Below, piece after piece: positions 6,342-8,538 of a stretch of DNA of 8,538 nucleotides. The stretch is from the NCBI GenBank assembly GCA_021850555.1, contig JAJZLX010000542.1:1-8538 (forward strand), written 5' to 3'. This DNA comes from Pseudomonadota bacterium. Lineage in GTDB: Bacteria > Pseudomonadota > Gammaproteobacteria > Steroidobacterales > Steroidobacteraceae. The position numbers and the translations under genes are program-made. A model generated the notes under the pieces. It worked only from the letters and a program-made list of their open reading frames with translations. It had not been told where the DNA came from and made no database searches. Every line of letters starts with the position of its first letter. Positions within the stretch are counted from its first letter, which is position 1.

Positions 6342-8538
6342 TCAACCGGCTTCCCGCAAGAGGCTCGTGAGCTCCTCGATCGAGAGGGACTGACCAAAGC
6401 CGTCGCCGCTGAAGAGACTTTCGGCGAGAGCGCGCTTGTCCCGGTGCAGGTCCATGATCCGCTCCTCGATCGATCCTGCGACCACCAGCCGGTAGACGGT
6501 GACGGGCCGCCGTTGACCCATGCGGTGGGCGCGGCTCACGGCCTGGTCTTCGACGGCGGGGTTCCACCAGGGATCGCAGATGACGACATAGTCGGCTGCC
6601 GTGAGATTGAGGCCGAAGCCGCCGGCACGCAGACTGATCAGGAAGAAGTCGCCCTCCCCGGCTTGAAACGCCCGCACGCGGCGGGCGCGCTCCTCCGCCG
6701 GCGTGCTGCCGTCGAGATATTGATAGCTCGCTCCTAGCGCATCGAGCCCTGCGCGCACCAGCTTGAGGTAATCGACGAACTGGCTGAACACCAGCGCCTT
6801 GTGCCGGTTGGCGGCGAGCTCTTGCGCGAGCTTGGCGAACACATCAAGTTTGCCGCCGGGCAAGGCGGTCTCGGGCGCCACGAGTCGCGGATCGCAACAC
6901 GCGCGGCGCAGCCGCATCAGCTCCGTGAGCACCTGGAAACGGCGCCGCCCGGGGGTCAAGGTCTCATCGCCGATCGCCGCGAGCGCGCTCTGGCGCAGGC
7001 CTTCGTGGAAGGCGCGTTCCGCGGGAGAGGGGTCCACCGTGAGCACGATTTCGGTGCGCTCCGGCAGCTCACCCAACACGGCTGCCTTGGTCCGGCGCAG
7101 CACGAATGGCGCGATCAGCCGTTGCAGGCGGCCGCGGGCTCTCGCATCCGCTCGGCGCTCGATGGGCACGGCAAACCGCTCGTTGAAACGCTCGCGCGAC
7201 CCGAGAAGTCCCGGGTTGAGAAATCGAAACAGCATCCAGAGCTCATCCAGCCGGTTCTCGACTGGGGTACCCGTGGTGGCGACGCGAAATAGTGCGTCGA
7301 GCTCGAGAACCGCCTGCGCGCGGCGGGTCGAGAAGTTCTTGACCGCCTGTGCCTCATCCAGCACCAGGGTGTGCCACGTGCGCGCCTTGAGATCCTCGAG
7401 CACCTGGGGCAGCAATCCATACGAGCAGATGATGACATCGAACTCCCCCGCGGCAGCGATCCGCTGCGACCGGTCGGCGCCGCCGAGCATCTGCACGTTG
7501 AGTGTCGGAGCAAACCGGCGCATCTCATCGGCCCAGTTGGGGCAGACGGAGGTCGGAGCGAGCACCAGTGCGGCGCCTCCGGTCGCGCGATGCAGAAGAA
7601 GAGCAAGCGTCTGCACCGTCTTGCCGAGCCCCATGTCGTCGGCAAGACAGGCCCCCGCGCCGCAGTGGGCGAGGCGAGCCAGCCAGCGAAAGCCATCGAG
7701 CTGGTAGGGTCGCAGCTGCGCATGCAGGGTCGACGGCGGATCGAGCTCGAGCGCCTGCGCCTCCTTAAGCGCTCTGAGCCGGCTCGCCCATGCGGGGATG
7801 GCTTCGAGCCCGAGTCCCTCCAATGTGTCCTCGACGGCCGCAAGGGCGAGCGCCGGAATCTTGAGCGTCTCGCCGTCGAGCTCGCCGAGACCCTCGAGCT
7901 CATCGAGGCGGCGCCGCAGGTCTTCGCTCAGGGCGAGAAAGCCAGCATCGCCGAGCGGCAGGTAACGCCCGCCGCTCGCGCGAGCCAGCTCGATGAGCGC
8001 GCGCATCTGCATCACCGCTCCGTCGTCGAGCGACAGTCTCCCGGACACCGCGAACCAGTCGCGGTCGCTGCCGATACTGAGGCTCAGATCGGCAAGGTCG
8101 TACGTGCGAGTGACACGAATGGGCTTGCCGGCCGGCCACTCGACTCGCACCGCATCGCCGAGCGATTGCAGGCGCTCCACGAGCTCGAGACACGATTCAG
8201 GGTCCTCGAGGCTCCATTCGGTGACTGACACGCCTGTCTCCGGCAAAGCCAACGGCTCGAGAACGCGCGCGAGCCGTTTGCGCTCACTGGGCAGGTCGCG
8301 GAGCGCGGCGCAACGCTCACCCTCGAGCTCGGCGAGGATGCGCAGGCGCCCTGTTCCGGGCGTGCAGCACGGACCGCGCTCGCCCAGCGGCCTCACCAGG
8401 AATCGGACACGCAGTCCCGGGCCCGCCGGCGTGAGCGCCGCGTGGATCGTTGGATCGGCGGGAACCTCCCCGACAGCGGTCTCGGCATCGGTGTGAACCT
8501 CGAAATGGCGCGTCACGCTCGCGAGCGTCCGGCTGAGC
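6342..8538 (-). CDS. SNF2-family helicase/ATPase, C-terminal part (runs off right edge)
   Basis: The frame is open to the window edge. A GTG at 8516 could start a 724-residue product, but its N-terminal part (with LRVRFLVRPLG) resembles the interior of bacterial SNF2 proteins of over 1000 residues, so the true start probably lies beyond 8538. Numbered from that GTG, residues about 130-250 are the SNF2-associated region, and the motor shows LRPYQLDGFRWL at 268-279, DMGLGKT at 294-300, LVLAPTSVCPNW at 317-328, DEAQ at 387-390, TGTPVENRLDELW at 415-427, KALVFSQF at 573-580, LRAGGFGLNL at 629-638 and DQAVSRAHRMGQRRP at 657-671. All key motor residues are present. SNF2 proteins translocate along double-stranded DNA and remodel bound proteins, and occur in both general DNA metabolism and phage defence. 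It is the most upstream gene here; 79 bases separate it from the PIF1-like gene, with no terminator visible. Confidence 0.9.
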   Translation of the reverse strand, partial: LSRTLASVTRHFEVHTDAETAVGEVPADPTIHAALTPAGPGLRVRFLVRPLGERGPCCTPGTGRLRILAELEGERCAALRDLPSERKRLARVLEPLALPETGVSVTEWSLEDPESCLELVERLQSLGDAVRVEWPAGKPIRVTRTYDLADLSLSIGSDRDWFAVSGRLSLDDGAVMQMRALIELARASGGRYLPLGDAGFLALSEDLRRRLDELEGLGELDGETLKIPALALAAVEDTLEGLGLEAIPAWASRLRALKEAQALELDPPSTLHAQLRPYQLDGFRWLARLAHCGAGACLADDMGLGKTVQTLALLLHRATGGAALVLAPTSVCPNWADEMRRFAPTLNVQMLGGADRSQRIAAAGEFDVIICSYGLLPQVLEDLKARTWHTLVLDEAQAVKNFSTRRAQAVLELDALFRVATTGTPVENRLDELWMLFRFLNPGLLGSRERFNERFAVPIERRADARARGRLQRLIAPFVLRRTKAAVLGELPERTEIVLTVDPSPAERAFHEGLRQSALAAIGDETLTPGRRRFQVLTELMRLRRACCDPRLVAPETALPGGKLDVFAKLAQELAANRHKALVFSQFVDYLKLVRAGLDALGASYQYLDGSTPAEERARRVRAFQAGEGDFFLISLRAGGFGLNLTAADYVVICDPWWNPAVEDQAVSRAHRMGQRRPVTVYRLVVAGSIEERIMDLHRDKRALAESLFSGDGFGQSLSIEELTSLLREAG

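Noticed and set aside
6799..8228. Long plus-strand open frames opposite the SNF2 gene (302 and 285 residues)
   Set aside because: Both are antisense to well-conserved SNF2 motifs, and the translations are low-complexity, rich in Arg and Ser or in Glu and Leu, with no domain signature.
8514..8516. GTG at 8516 as the true start of the SNF2 gene
   Set aside because: The frame stays open to the window edge, the sequence just after the GTG resembles the interior of longer family members, and no convincing ribosome binding site precedes it.
6342..8538. DISARM-type defence locus suggested by the SNF2 protein
   Set aside because: No DrmA-, DrmB- or DrmC-like protein and no DNA methyltransferase is present in the window. 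SNF2 proteins are too widespread to support this alone, although upstream sequence is not visible.
1..8538. CRISPR arrays, tRNA or rRNA genes
   Set aside because: No regularly spaced repeats and no tRNA- or rRNA-like sequence were seen on reading either strand.

Overview
The window is GC-rich bacterial DNA of a type common in Gamma- and Betaproteobacteria. The organism cannot be named from sequence alone. Nearly all of it is read from the minus strand. It looks like an accessory region: part of an IS66-type insertion sequence, a broken regulator gene, a gene-free stretch with several short palindromes, and then three large genes for nucleic-acid motor proteins.

Layout. Bases 1 to about 600 are one end of an IS66-family element: the start of tnpB and a complete tnpA, both on the minus strand. 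Bases about 601-848 (plus strand) are the last 80 or so codons of an AlbA_2/Schlafen-type (RecG-like) ATP-binding regulator that appears to have been cut by the insertion sequence. Bases 849-1229 hold no convincing gene. They contain an AT-rich patch with a repeated CTTATTTAA, three perfect short inverted repeats, and one weak coding-like tail.

From the right edge to 1230, three minus-strand genes follow one another: a SNF2-family helicase (its 5' end runs off the window), a PIF1-like helicase with a C-terminal helix-turn-helix region, and a 942-residue protein that joins an archaeo-eukaryotic primase domain of the TOTE conflict-system type, a superfamily 2 helicase and a C-terminal DUF559-like nuclease. 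The last two overlap by 4 bases (GTGA) and are probably translationally coupled. The SNF2 gene is 79 bases upstream of the PIF1-like gene.

Interpretation. The primase-helicase-nuclease fusion is the most informative gene. Proteins of this architecture have been proposed, from comparative genomics, to act in conflicts with invading DNA or RNA. Together with the two other motors and the adjacent insertion sequence and regulator remnant, this suggests a mobile or defence-type cassette whose proteins remodel, prime and cut nucleic acid. That joint role is inference. The domains are directly visible; cooperation between the genes is supported only by their order, strand and overlap.
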